Of a stretch of DNA of 64,000 nucleotides, positions 32,569-39,886 are shown one piece after another. The first letter of the stretch is position 1. Every line of letters starts with the position of its first letter. Made by a program: the position numbers and the translations under genes. This DNA comes from Mycobacterium heidelbergense (lineage in GTDB: Bacteria > Actinomycetota > Actinomycetes > Mycobacteriales > Mycobacteriaceae), in the NCBI RefSeq assembly GCF_010730745.1, contig NZ_AP022615.1, forward strand, positions 1,364,001 through 1,428,000, written 5' to 3'. Below the pieces are notes generated by a model. That model saw only the letters and a program-made list of their open reading frames with translations, ran no database searches and had not been told where the DNA came from.

Positions 32569-33913
32569 ACGGCTCCGAACCGGAAGGCGTCGTGCTCGTC
32601 GTGGTCGTCGTGGTCGTCGTGGTCGTCGTGGTCGTCGGCGTGCCCGAGAGGGTGGGCGCGTTGGGAGGGGTCACCGGTGCGGTGACCGGAATCTGCGTGC
32701 CCGGCGGGCGAGCGGTCGTCGGCGGCAGCGCCGACATCGCCACCCAGGTGTCCCAGTCCACCGCCCAGTCCCAGATGTCGCCGTCGGAATAGGACAGCTG
32801 GATCGAGCTGCCGGTCACCTCGACCGGGTCGCCGTAGATCGCGGTGTGGTAGTACTCCTCGGCGTCGCCGGTGGACAGGTTGATGCAGCCGTTGGTGACG
32901 TTGGTGTTGCCCTGTGCGCCCGAACTGGCGGGGTTGGCGTGAATGAACTCGCCGTTGTTGGAGATCCGCACCGCCCAGCGCTCGTGGATGTTGCTGTAGC
33001 CGGCGGCCGGGTTGGACATGTAGAAGTCGGAGTACTTCTCGGTGACCACGTGGATGCCGTTGCGGGTGACGTTGCGCGCCTTGTCGGCCTCGCCGTAGCT
33101 GCACGGGAAGTCCATGATGACGCCGGCGTCGGTGACCACCTGGATGCGGTGCGAGGAGACCTCGGCCTTGACCACCTGCCGGCGGCCGATCTGGATCTTC
33201 AGGGAGATGTCCTCGGCGCCGTACGCGCCGTCGCCGAACGGCCGACCGTAGAGCTTGGCGTCGACGTTGACGGTGGTGCCCGCCGGGTAGTACTCGCGGG
33301 TCCGGTAGTGGACGCGCGCGCCCTGCGCCTCGTCGGGCAGCCACGCCCAGCTGCCCTCGACGGGCGGGTTGGCGGTCACCGTGAGCGCCTTCTCGACGGC
33401 CGCCTTGTCGCTGATCGGCGCGTCGAACTGGATGATGATCGGCGCGGCGACCCCGACGGTCTGGCCGTCGGCCAACTGGAAGCTCCCGCCGATCTTCTTG
33501 GTCGGCGACACGGTGGTGAACTTGCCGGTCACCGGCGTCGCCCTGCCGTCGTGGCCGACGGCCGAACCGCTCCAGGTATAGGTCGAGTCGTAGCCCAGCG
33601 GCTCGGTCGTGGTGTAGACGGTGCGATCGGAGTTGAACGCCCCGGCAACCACCTTGCCCGACGAGTTCGTCAACGCCACCTTCTGGAACCAGCCGTCACT
33701 CACCTGGACGCTGATCGGCGCGATCGGAACCACGTCGCCGGTAGTATCGGCCGGCTGGAACGTCAGGCGCGGCGCGGGCGGTTCCTTTTTCTCGGCGTGT
33801 TTGGCCACGGTGCCCGCGCAGCCGGCCAATACGCCGGGGGCGAACACGCCGAGCCCGAGGGCCGCCAGGGCCAAGCGCCGGTTGATCGGCGGCGGGGGAC
33901 AGGACGTGCTCAC
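32552..33913 (-). CDS. lprQ: L,D-transpeptidase lipoprotein LprQ (LdtMt5-type)
   Basis: Exported lipoprotein of 453 residues that forms 3-3 peptidoglycan cross-links. Lipobox VLAGC puts the lipidated Cys at residue 32 when the GTG at 33913 is used. Two Ig-like domains follow (about 60-260), then the YkuD catalytic domain with EFIHANPASSGAQGN and VTNGCINLS holding the active-site Cys. The C-terminal tail has a run of 13 Thr from a 9-bp DNA repeat, longer than in M. tuberculosis. An in-frame TTG at 33946 would give an unusually long n-region. Convergent overlap with the SDR is 17 nt; murB lies 81 nt upstream. Confidence 0.93.
   Translation of the reverse strand: MSTSCPPPPINRRLALAALGLGVFAPGVLAGCAGTVAKHAEKKEPPAPRLTFQPADTTGDVVPIAPISVQVSDGWFQKVALTNSSGKVVAGAFNSDRTVYTTTEPLGYDSTYTWSGSAVGHDGRATPVTGKFTTVSPTKKIGGSFQLADGQTVGVAAPIIIQFDAPISDKAAVEKALTVTANPPVEGSWAWLPDEAQGARVHYRTREYYPAGTTVNVDAKLYGRPFGDGAYGAEDISLKIQIGRRQVVKAEVSSHRIQVVTDAGVIMDFPCSYGEADKARNVTRNGIHVVTEKYSDFYMSNPAAGYSNIHERWAVRISNNGEFIHANPASSGAQGNTNVTNGCINLSTGDAEEYYHTAIYGDPVEVTGSSIQLSYSDGDIWDWAVDWDTWVAMSALPPTTARPPGTQIPVTAPVTPPNAPTLSGTPTTTTTTTTTTTTTSTTPSGSEPSSPGG
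32597..32635. repeat. 9-bp repeat coding poly-Thr in lprQ
   Basis: The unit CGTCGTGGT (plus strand) is repeated about 4.3 times without interruption and encodes 13 consecutive threonines near the LprQ C-terminus. Slippage at such a tract would change the tail length in frame. Confidence 0.85.
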
Positions 33914-33994
33914 GATAAATAAAGTACCGTGCTGAAAGACCTCCAACCCGCCACGACAATTCGCGGATCGTGTGCCGGGGCAGGAATTTCACCG

Positions 33995-35110
33995 CTACAG
34001 CCTGCACCCGAGCAGGACGGGCTCCGGTTTCAACGTGATGCCAAACACATCGCGGACCCCGTCACGGATGGTCCGGGCCAGTAGAATCACGTCCTCGGCG
34101 GTGGCGCCGCCGCGGTTGGTCAACGCCAGCGCATGCTTGGTGGACAGCCGGCACGGCGCTTCGCGGCCGCCCGGGTCCGGGTCCGGATAGCCCTTGGCGA
34201 AGCCCGCGCGCTCCACCAACCAGCCGGCGGCCAGCTTGACGCCGTCCGGCGCCGGGTAGTGCGGAACCGGCCCCTCGACACTGTCGGCCAGCCGCTCGTA
34301 GACCCCCGGCGGGACCACCGGGTTGGTGAAGAAGGAGCCCACGCTCCAGGTGTCGTGGTCGGCCGCGTCGAGCACCATGCCCTTGCGGGCGCGCAGCCCC
34401 AGCACCGCCTCGCGGACGGCCTTCGGGTCGGCGCGCCCGCCGCTGGTCGCGTTCAACGCGGCCGTCAGCTCCCCGTAGCGCAACGGCGCGCTGCGGCCCG
34501 ATGCGTCCAGCGCAAACTCGACTTCGAGCACCACGGAAGGGATTTCGCACGCGGACTCCCCCGCCTGCTTGAATACGCTGGTGCGGTACCCGAAGCCCAG
34601 CTCGCCGCCCGGCACCCAGCGCACCGCCCCGCTGCGGCGATCCAGCACCCGGACCCGCGTGATGGTGTCGGACACTTCCGCCCCGTAGGCCCCGACGTTC
34701 TGCACCGGGGTGGCGCCGGCGGATCCGGGGATGCCGGACAGGCATTCCAGCCCCCCCAAGCCATGCTCGATGGCCGCGACCACCACGTCGTCCCACACCG
34801 CGCCGGCCTCCGCGCGCACCAGGTTGCCGTCGACGGTGATGCGGTCGTTTGCCAGCCGCACCGCCGTCAGGCCGGCCAGGGTGTCGGCGATCACCAGGTT
34901 GGAGCCGCCGGCAAACACCAGTACCGGTCCCCCGGCCGGTGGGGCTTCCAAGTCCAGCCGCCTCAGGACGGCGATCGCCTGGTCGGTGCTGGCGCAGGTG
35001 ATCAGGCGTCGCGCGACCGGTCCGACCCGCAGCGTGGTCAACGGCGCCAGCGGCACCGCCTCGGCGACGTGCGCGCCGGCGAAGACCGAACCGGCACCGC
35101 TCGGTTTCAT
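33995..35110 (-). CDS. murB: UDP-N-acetylenolpyruvoylglucosamine reductase
   Basis: FAD-dependent enzyme that makes UDP-MurNAc for peptidoglycan. The 371 residues show the type I MurB pattern: APLTTLRVGPVARRL, the FAD-binding VLVFAGGSNLVIAD and LSGIPGSAGATPVQNVGAYG, SVGSFFTNPVV with the catalytic proton-donor Ser, and AGWLVERAGFAKGY. It is on the same strand as lprQ, another peptidoglycan enzyme, and divergent from the DUF2505 gene 26 nt away. Confidence 0.95.
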   Translation of the reverse strand: MKPSGAGSVFAGAHVAEAVPLAPLTTLRVGPVARRLITCASTDQAIAVLRRLDLEAPPAGGPVLVFAGGSNLVIADTLAGLTAVRLANDRITVDGNLVRAEAGAVWDDVVVAAIEHGLGGLECLSGIPGSAGATPVQNVGAYGAEVSDTITRVRVLDRRSGAVRWVPGGELGFGYRTSVFKQAGESACEIPSVVLEVEFALDASGRSAPLRYGELTAALNATSGGRADPKAVREAVLGLRARKGMVLDAADHDTWSVGSFFTNPVVPPGVYERLADSVEGPVPHYPAPDGVKLAAGWLVERAGFAKGYPDPDPGGREAPCRLSTKHALALTNRGGATAEDVILLARTIRDGVRDVFGITLKPEPVLLGCRL

Positions 35111-35136
35111 GGCCCGTAACGGTAGCCTGGCCAGCT

Positions 35137-35664
35137 ATGCCGCGTTCATTCGACTTGTCGGCCGACTTCCAGGAAAGCGTCGAGGAGGTTCATCGCGCTT
35201 TCGGCGAGGAGGGGTACTGGCGGGCCAGGCTGGCCGACATTCCCGTCGACGAGGCGAAGCTGGAGTCGCTGCGGGTCGGCGGCGAGTCCGGAAGCGACGG
35301 CACCATCGAGGTCGTCACCCTGCAGGTGGTCCGCAGCCACAACCTGGCCGCCCTCGTCAAGCAGCTGCACCGCGGCGACCTCTGCGTCAGGCGCACAGAG
35401 ACGTGGGGCCCGCTCACCGATGGCGCGGCGACGGCCTCCATCGCGGGCTCGATCGTGGACACCCCGGTGAGTGTGGCGGGCACCGGCGAACTGTCGCCGA
35501 TCGCCGGGTCCGGGGGCGCCCGGCTCGCGTTCCGGATCAGCGTGCAGGTGCGGGTCCCGATCATCGGCGGCAAGGTGGAACGGCTCATCGGCACCCACCT
35601 GGCCGAGCTGGTGACCAGGGAACAACGCTTGACCGCGGACTGGATCGCCGATAACGACTCCTAA
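35137..35664 (+). CDS. DUF2505 / SRPBCC-like protein (Rv0481c-like)
   Basis: Soluble protein of 175 residues. It reads PRSFDLSADFQESVEEVHRA at the start and contains YWRARLADIP, VTLQVVRSHNLAALVKQL, TWGPLTDGAATASIAGSIVD and IIGGKVERLIGTHLAELV, typical of DUF2505, a family with the START/SRPBCC lipid-binding cavity. Ligand and role are unknown. Ten nt separate it from the nitrilase gene, so the two form an operon. Confidence 0.83.
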   Translation: MPRSFDLSADFQESVEEVHRAFGEEGYWRARLADIPVDEAKLESLRVGGESGSDGTIEVVTLQVVRSHNLAALVKQLHRGDLCVRRTETWGPLTDGAATASIAGSIVDTPVSVAGTGELSPIAGSGGARLAFRISVQVRVPIIGGKVERLIGTHLAELVTREQRLTADWIADNDS

Positions 35665-35674
35665 ACTGGGGCCC

Positions 35675-36580
35675 ATGCGAATCGCGCTGGCGCAGATCCT
35701 CAGCGGCGCCGACCCGGCGGCGAACCTGCAGCTGGTGCGCGAGTACGCCGGCCGGGCCGCCGACGCGGGGGCGCGGCTGGTGGCGTTCCCGGAGGCGACG
35801 ATGTGCCGGTTCGGCGTGCCGCTGGCGCCGATCGCCGAGCCCGTCGACGGGCCCTGGGCGGACGGTGTGCGCCGGATCGCCACCGACTCGGGCCTCACCG
35901 TGCTGGCCGGCATGTTCACCCCCGCCGGCGACGGGCGGGTGACGAACACGCTGATCGCGGCCGGGCCGGGCACCCCGAACGCCCACTACGACAAGATCCA
36001 CCTCTACGACGCGTTCGGCTTCACCGAGTCGCACACCGTGGCGCCCGGGCGCGAGCCGGTGGTGATCACGGTCGACGGCGTTCGGGTGGGGTTGAGCATC
36101 TGCTACGACATCCGCTTCCCGGCGCTCTACACCGAGCTGGCCCGGCGCGGCGCCCAGCTGATCGTCGTCGGCGCGTCCTGGGGTTCGGGGCCCGGGAAAC
36201 TTGAGCAGTGGACGCTGCTGGCCCGGGCCCGGGCGCTGGACTCGATGAGCTACGTCGCCGCGGTCGGTCAGGCCGACCCCGGCGACTCCCGCCCCGGCTC
36301 GGGCGCGCCGACCGGGGTGGGCGGCAGCCTGGTGGCCTCGCCGCTGGGTGAGGTGGTCGCATCGGCCGGCGCCGACCCGCAACTGGTGGTGGCCGATATC
36401 GACGTCGACAGGGTGGCCCAGGCCCGCGACAGCATCGCGGTGCTGCGCAACCGCTCCGACTTCACCAGATCGATAGGGCACAATCGGTTAGGTGACGAAC
36501 CCGCAAGGACCACCCAACGAGGGCCCGTCGACGTGGGCCCGTCCGGGCGGCCAGGGCCCCTTCGGTCAACCCCCGACTGA
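35675..36580 (+). CDS. Nitrilase-superfamily carbon-nitrogen hydrolase (Rv0480c-like)
   Basis: Amidase of the Nit1/Nit2 type. The Glu-Lys-Cys triad is visible: LVAFPEATMCRFG (Glu40), HYDKIHLYDAFGF (Lys107) and GLSICYDIRFPALY (Cys143). The substrate could be a deaminated peptide or omega-amide. The frame continues 89 nt into the next gene, giving 301 residues; the last 30 or so (GHNRLGDEPARTTQRG onward) look non-conserved. A one-base indel near 36470 would end the protein at a TAG before the next start, so the true C-terminus is uncertain. Confidence 0.85.
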   Translation: MRIALAQILSGADPAANLQLVREYAGRAADAGARLVAFPEATMCRFGVPLAPIAEPVDGPWADGVRRIATDSGLTVLAGMFTPAGDGRVTNTLIAAGPGTPNAHYDKIHLYDAFGFTESHTVAPGREPVVITVDGVRVGLSICYDIRFPALYTELARRGAQLIVVGASWGSGPGKLEQWTLLARARALDSMSYVAAVGQADPGDSRPGSGAPTGVGGSLVASPLGEVVASAGADPQLVVADIDVDRVAQARDSIAVLRNRSDFTRSIGHNRLGDEPARTTQRGPVDVGPSGRPGPLRSTPD

Positions 36581-37508
36581 GCGGCCCACCGAGCGGATCA
36601 GCACCGGCGGCCCAGCCCAGACGCCGCCGCCGCCGCAGACCGAGCAGCTGAGCGCGCCCCACGCGGGCGTGCACCCGCCCGGCTACCCGCCTCCGCCGAC
36701 CCCGCCCACGGCCCCCCCGGAACGGCCGGCCGCTCCGAACGAAGAACCGGCACCGGTGAAACGTAAACGACGCTTCCTCCGCGACCCGCTATCCATCCTG
36801 TTGGTCGGCGTGATCGTCTTCGCGCTCGTCGTCGCGGGCCTGATCGGAGGCGAGCTGTACGCGCGTCACGTGGCGGACACCAAGGTCGCCCAGGCGGTGG
36901 CGTGCGAGGTCAAGGACCAGGCCACCGCGTCGTTCGGGGTGGCGCCGCTGATGCTGTGGCAGCAGATCACGAAGCACTACACCAACATCTCGGTGCAGAC
37001 GGCCGGCAACCAGATCCGCGACGCGAAGGGCATGAAGCTCGCCCTGAACATCAGGGATGTCCGGCTCAACTCGGCGGGCAACTCCAAGGGCACCATCGGC
37101 TCGCTGGATGCCACCATCACCTGGACGACCGACGGCATCAAGCAGTCGGTGCAAAACGCCATCCCGGTCCTGGGCCCGTTCGTCACCAACAGCGTGACCA
37201 CCCATCCGGCCGACGGCACCGTCGAGTTGAAGGGCATGCTGGACAACATCACGGCCAAGCCGGTGGTGTCCGGCAACGGGTTGCAGCTGCAGATCGTCAG
37301 CTTCAACGCGCTCGGGTTCACCATGCCCAAGGAGTCCGTGCAGTCGACGCTGGACGACTTCACCTCCAACCTCACCAAGAACTACCCGCTGGGCATTCAC
37401 GCCGACAGCGTCCAGGTCACCGATAGCGGTGTGGTGAGCCACTTTTCGACGCAGAACGCCAGCATCCCCGCCGGCAACGACAACGACCCCTGCTTCGCCA
37501 ACATCTGA
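36492..37508 (+). CDS. Membrane-anchored LmeA-like (DUF2993) protein, Rv0479c-like
   Basis: Protein of 338 residues. A Pro/Gln/Gly-rich cytoplasmic N-terminus (about 1-90, with PPGYPPPPTPPTAPP) ends in a basic patch VKRKRRFLRD, followed by one membrane helix (PLSILLVGVIVFALVVAGLI). The outer part has the DUF2993 pattern: VADTKVAQAVACEVKDQATA, GNQIRDAKGMKLALNIRD, GTVELKGMLDN and two terminal cysteine-containing segments (DNDPCFANI). The family includes the lipid-binding factor LmeA. GTG 36492 has GGTTAG before it and overlaps the nitrilase frame. Convergent with deoC, 11 nt apart. Confidence 0.82.
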   Translation: MTNPQGPPNEGPSTWARPGGQGPFGQPPTERPTERISTGGPAQTPPPPQTEQLSAPHAGVHPPGYPPPPTPPTAPPERPAAPNEEPAPVKRKRRFLRDPLSILLVGVIVFALVVAGLIGGELYARHVADTKVAQAVACEVKDQATASFGVAPLMLWQQITKHYTNISVQTAGNQIRDAKGMKLALNIRDVRLNSAGNSKGTIGSLDATITWTTDGIKQSVQNAIPVLGPFVTNSVTTHPADGTVELKGMLDNITAKPVVSGNGLQLQIVSFNALGFTMPKESVQSTLDDFTSNLTKNYPLGIHADSVQVTDSGVVSHFSTQNASIPAGNDNDPCFANI

Positions 37509-37519
37509 CGACCGGGGCT

Positions 37520-38206
37520 CTAGCGGGCCTGGCCGAGCCCGTCGAGCACCCCCCGGGTGCCTGACAGGCCCAGCCTGGTGGCGCCGGCCTCCAGCATCGC
37601 GAGGGCGTCCGCGGCGGTGCGGATGCCGCCGCTGGCCTTGACGCCCAGTCGCCCACCGACGGTCTCGGCCATCAGGGCGACCGCGCGCACCGACGCCCCG
37701 CCCGCGGGATGAAACCCCGTCGAGGTCTTGACGAAGTCCGCGCCGGCGTCCTCGGCGGCGCGGCACACGTCCGCCAGCCTGCGGCCGTCCGCCCCGCCGA
37801 GCAGCACCGCCGACTCCACGATCACCTTGAGGACGGCCCGGGGCACGGCGGCGCGCACCGCCTCGATGTCGGATCGCACCGCGTCGACATCCCCGGCCAG
37901 GGCGACGCCGACATCGATGACCATGTCGATCTCGCTGGCGCCGGACGCCGCGGCCCGCGCGGCCTCCAGCGCCTTGACCGCCGGCACGTGCTTGCCCGAC
38001 GGAAAACCCGCCACCGCCGCCACCCGCATGTCGCCGCCGGCGCGCGCCGCGACCGGCACCATCGACGGCGAGACGCACACCGCGTAGACGCCCAGGTCGA
38101 CGGCTTCGGCGACCAGGGCGGCCACGTCGGCACGGGTGGCCTCGGGTTTGAGCAGGGTGTGGTCGATCAGCGCGGCCAGCTGCGCCCGGGTGGGTGGGCT
38201 CGCCAC
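37520..38206 (-). CDS. deoC: Deoxyribose-phosphate aldolase
   Basis: Class I aldolase that cleaves 2-deoxyribose-5-phosphate to glyceraldehyde-3-phosphate and acetaldehyde. Length 228. ALIDHTLLKPEATRADV opens the barrel, EIDMVIDVGVALAGD holds Asp98, FVKTSTGFHPAGG carries the Schiff-base Lys160, and LGVKASGGIRT Lys190. The start is GTG 38206. The upstream 63-nt gap lacks the secreted protein Rv0477 that M. tuberculosis has here. Confidence 0.95.
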   Translation of the reverse strand: MASPPTRAQLAALIDHTLLKPEATRADVAALVAEAVDLGVYAVCVSPSMVPVAARAGGDMRVAAVAGFPSGKHVPAVKALEAARAAASGASEIDMVIDVGVALAGDVDAVRSDIEAVRAAVPRAVLKVIVESAVLLGGADGRRLADVCRAAEDAGADFVKTSTGFHPAGGASVRAVALMAETVGGRLGVKASGGIRTAADALAMLEAGATRLGLSGTRGVLDGLGQAR

Positions 38207-38269
38207 TAGAACGCTTCTTCGAGCCGCCGTCGACCACCGGCCGGCGCGGCCAGCGGGGCCTTCATCCCG

Positions 38270-38557
38270 CTAGCGCGACTTGCCCTGAATTTCGAGGAGT
38301 TTGGGCCGCACGTCGACGAGGTAGACGCCGGCGGCGCACGCCGCGATCGCCATGCCGAGCACGCCGAAAACGAAACTGAGGATGGACGTCAGCGCGACGG
38401 CCAGACCGAGGATCACCAGCCACACCGGCTTGGTCAGCTTGTCCGCGGCGGTATAGGCGTCGGGTCGCTGCATCGCCGCGTGCACAAACGCGTACACCGC
38501 CGTCACCAGGACGGCGACCTGCAAGACCAACATGACGGTACCCACGAGGTGGTTCAC
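38270..38557 (-). CDS. DUF2516 small membrane protein (Rv0476-like)
   Basis: Protein of up to 95 residues with two to three membrane helices (MLVLQVAVLVTAVYAFVHAA, LVILGLAVALTSILSFVFG, GMAIAACAAGVYLVDV) and a polar C-terminus (VRPKLLEIQGKSR). The GTG at 38557 is the outer start; an ATG at 38533 gives 87 residues, the length of Rv0476. Function unknown. It lies downstream of hbhA on the same strand with an 87-nt gap. Confidence 0.8.
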   Translation of the reverse strand: MNHLVGTVMLVLQVAVLVTAVYAFVHAAMQRPDAYTAADKLTKPVWLVILGLAVALTSILSFVFGVLGMAIAACAAGVYLVDVRPKLLEIQGKSR

Positions 38558-38644
38558 GCCCTAAGCGTATGCGGGGACCGTCCGAAACGTCGACTCCGAG
38601 TCGCCGTGGGGCGACCCGGAGTCGAGTGCGTTGGCCGTGTCCGA

Positions 38645-39238
38645 CTACTTCTGGGTGACCTTCTTGGCCGAAGCCTTCTTGGCCGGGACCTTCTTCGCCG
38701 GAGCCTTCTTGGCCGGGGCCTTCTTGGCGGGAGCCTTCTTGGGCGCCGCGGCCTTCTTGGGCAGCTCGATGCCGACCAGCTTGGCCGCGCGCTCGCCGAC
38801 CGCGCGGGTCTGCGACGCGACGGTGCCCAGCGCCTCCTGGGTCAGCTCGACGGCCTGGTCCACGTAGCCCTCGGCGCGCGCCGACGCGTCCTCGAACGGC
38901 CGCTGGCTGCGCAGCCGATCCAACGCGGCCTCGCCCCGCTCGACCAGCTCGTTGTACCGGTTGGTCGCCGCGTCCAGGTAGCCCTCGGCGGCCTTGCGCA
39001 GCTCGTCGGTGGTGAACCGGTCGCGCAGCTCGGTCAGCTGCTCGGGCAGGTCATCCTGCAGCTTGGACAGGCGAGCACGCCTCTCCTCGACGCGGCTGCG
39101 GGTTTCGGTGCGGGTCTCCTCGGCGCGCTCACGCAGGTTGGTGATCAAGTCGTTGACGGTGGCCAGGGCCAGGTCGGCCGCGCCCAGCGCCGCCAGCAAC
39201 GGAGCCCGCAAGTCGTCGATGTTTGGGTTTTCAGCCAT
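38645..39238 (-). CDS. hbhA: Heparin-binding haemagglutinin
   Basis: Surface adhesin of 197 residues that binds sulfated glycans on epithelial cells. The N-terminus has a short hydrophobic stretch (APLLAALGAADLALATVND), then a long coiled coil (about 35-155, e.g. RAEETRTETRSRVEERRARL). The C-terminus is the methylated heparin-binding tail built of KKAPAKKAPAKKAPAKK-type repeats. There is no signal peptide, as known for HbhA. GAAAGGAAAACACC precedes the ATG, an AT-rich leader in a GC-rich genome, which suggests strong expression. The XRE regulator is the next gene upstream. Confidence 0.96.
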   Translation of the reverse strand: MAENPNIDDLRAPLLAALGAADLALATVNDLITNLRERAEETRTETRSRVEERRARLSKLQDDLPEQLTELRDRFTTDELRKAAEGYLDAATNRYNELVERGEAALDRLRSQRPFEDASARAEGYVDQAVELTQEALGTVASQTRAVGERAAKLVGIELPKKAAAPKKAPAKKAPAKKAPAKKVPAKKASAKKVTQK

Positions 39239-39382
39239 GGTGTTTTCCTTTCATGGTTTGTTTTTCGTTATCGGCGTTACTTAGGTGTCATTGGGGTGTG
39301 ATTGGGAAAATTTGGTGCAAGGGGAAATTTGTGATGTCTGGGCCCGGCTACCCCGTAGCGATGCCGGCCAAAACCGGGCCGA

Positions 39383-39802
39383 TCATGCGTCGCTGTCGGA
39401 CTCGTTCGGACACTCCTCATACGCGGATTCGTTCTGTTGGGTGAAGGAGGCGTAGATGTCGAGCAGAATCTGCTTCTGACGCTCGGTGATCGCCGTATCG
39501 GTGATGATGGCGTCGCGCACCTGGCTCTTGTCGCAGGGCTCGAGGATTCCGGCCCGCACGTAGAGCACCTCGGCGGACACGCGCAGCGCCTTCGCGATCT
39601 GGCTCAGGACGTCGGCGGACGGTTTGCGCAGCCCGCGCTCCACCTGGCTCAGGTAGGGATTGCTGACGCCGGAGCGTTCGGCGAGCTGTCGCACCGACAC
39701 CTGGGCGTTCTCGCGCAGGTCCCTGATGAAGCTGCCGAGGTCGGACGCCATGTCGGAGGCCGCCGTCGACACCTTGGCGGAGAGCTTCTCCTCGGGTGCC
39801 AT
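39383..39802 (-). CDS. XRE-family transcriptional regulator (Rv0474-like)
   Basis: Regulator of 139 residues. The Cro/C1-type helix-turn-helix spans about 24-80: FIRDLRENAQVSVRQLAERS, GVSNPYLSQVERGLRKPSAD and VLSQIAKALRVSAEVLYVRA. The C-terminal part (ITERQKQILLDIYASFTQQN) is helical and acidic at the end (EECPNESDSDA). The M. tuberculosis homologue was reported to be copper-responsive. A perfect 10-bp inverted repeat with 4-nt spacer lies 50 nt upstream of its start and is a candidate autoregulatory site. Confidence 0.87.
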   Translation of the reverse strand: MAPEEKLSAKVSTAASDMASDLGSFIRDLRENAQVSVRQLAERSGVSNPYLSQVERGLRKPSADVLSQIAKALRVSAEVLYVRAGILEPCDKSQVRDAIITDTAITERQKQILLDIYASFTQQNESAYEECPNESDSDA

Positions 39803-39852
39803 CGGGTGCTCCTGGGTCTGGGTTTGATCGTGACGGACCCCAGACTACGGCC

Positions 39853-39876
39853 AAGTGCTTGCTATTGCAAGCACTT
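39853..39876. promoter_or_regulatory. Perfect palindrome upstream of the XRE regulator
   Basis: AAGTGCTTGC (39853-39862), spacer TATT, then GCAAGCACTT (39867-39876): a perfect 10-bp inverted repeat. A further half-site GCACTT is at 39881-39886. The sequence is AT-rich for the region and sits between the DUF445 gene stop (39887) and the XRE gene start (39802). The symmetry fits a dimeric regulator; the XRE protein itself is the obvious candidate. Confidence 0.72.
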
Positions 39877-39886
39877 GTTAGCACTT

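Noticed and set aside
35675..36580. Fusion of nitrilase with the following proline-rich membrane protein
   Set aside because: The two are in different frames and each has its own start and domain structure.
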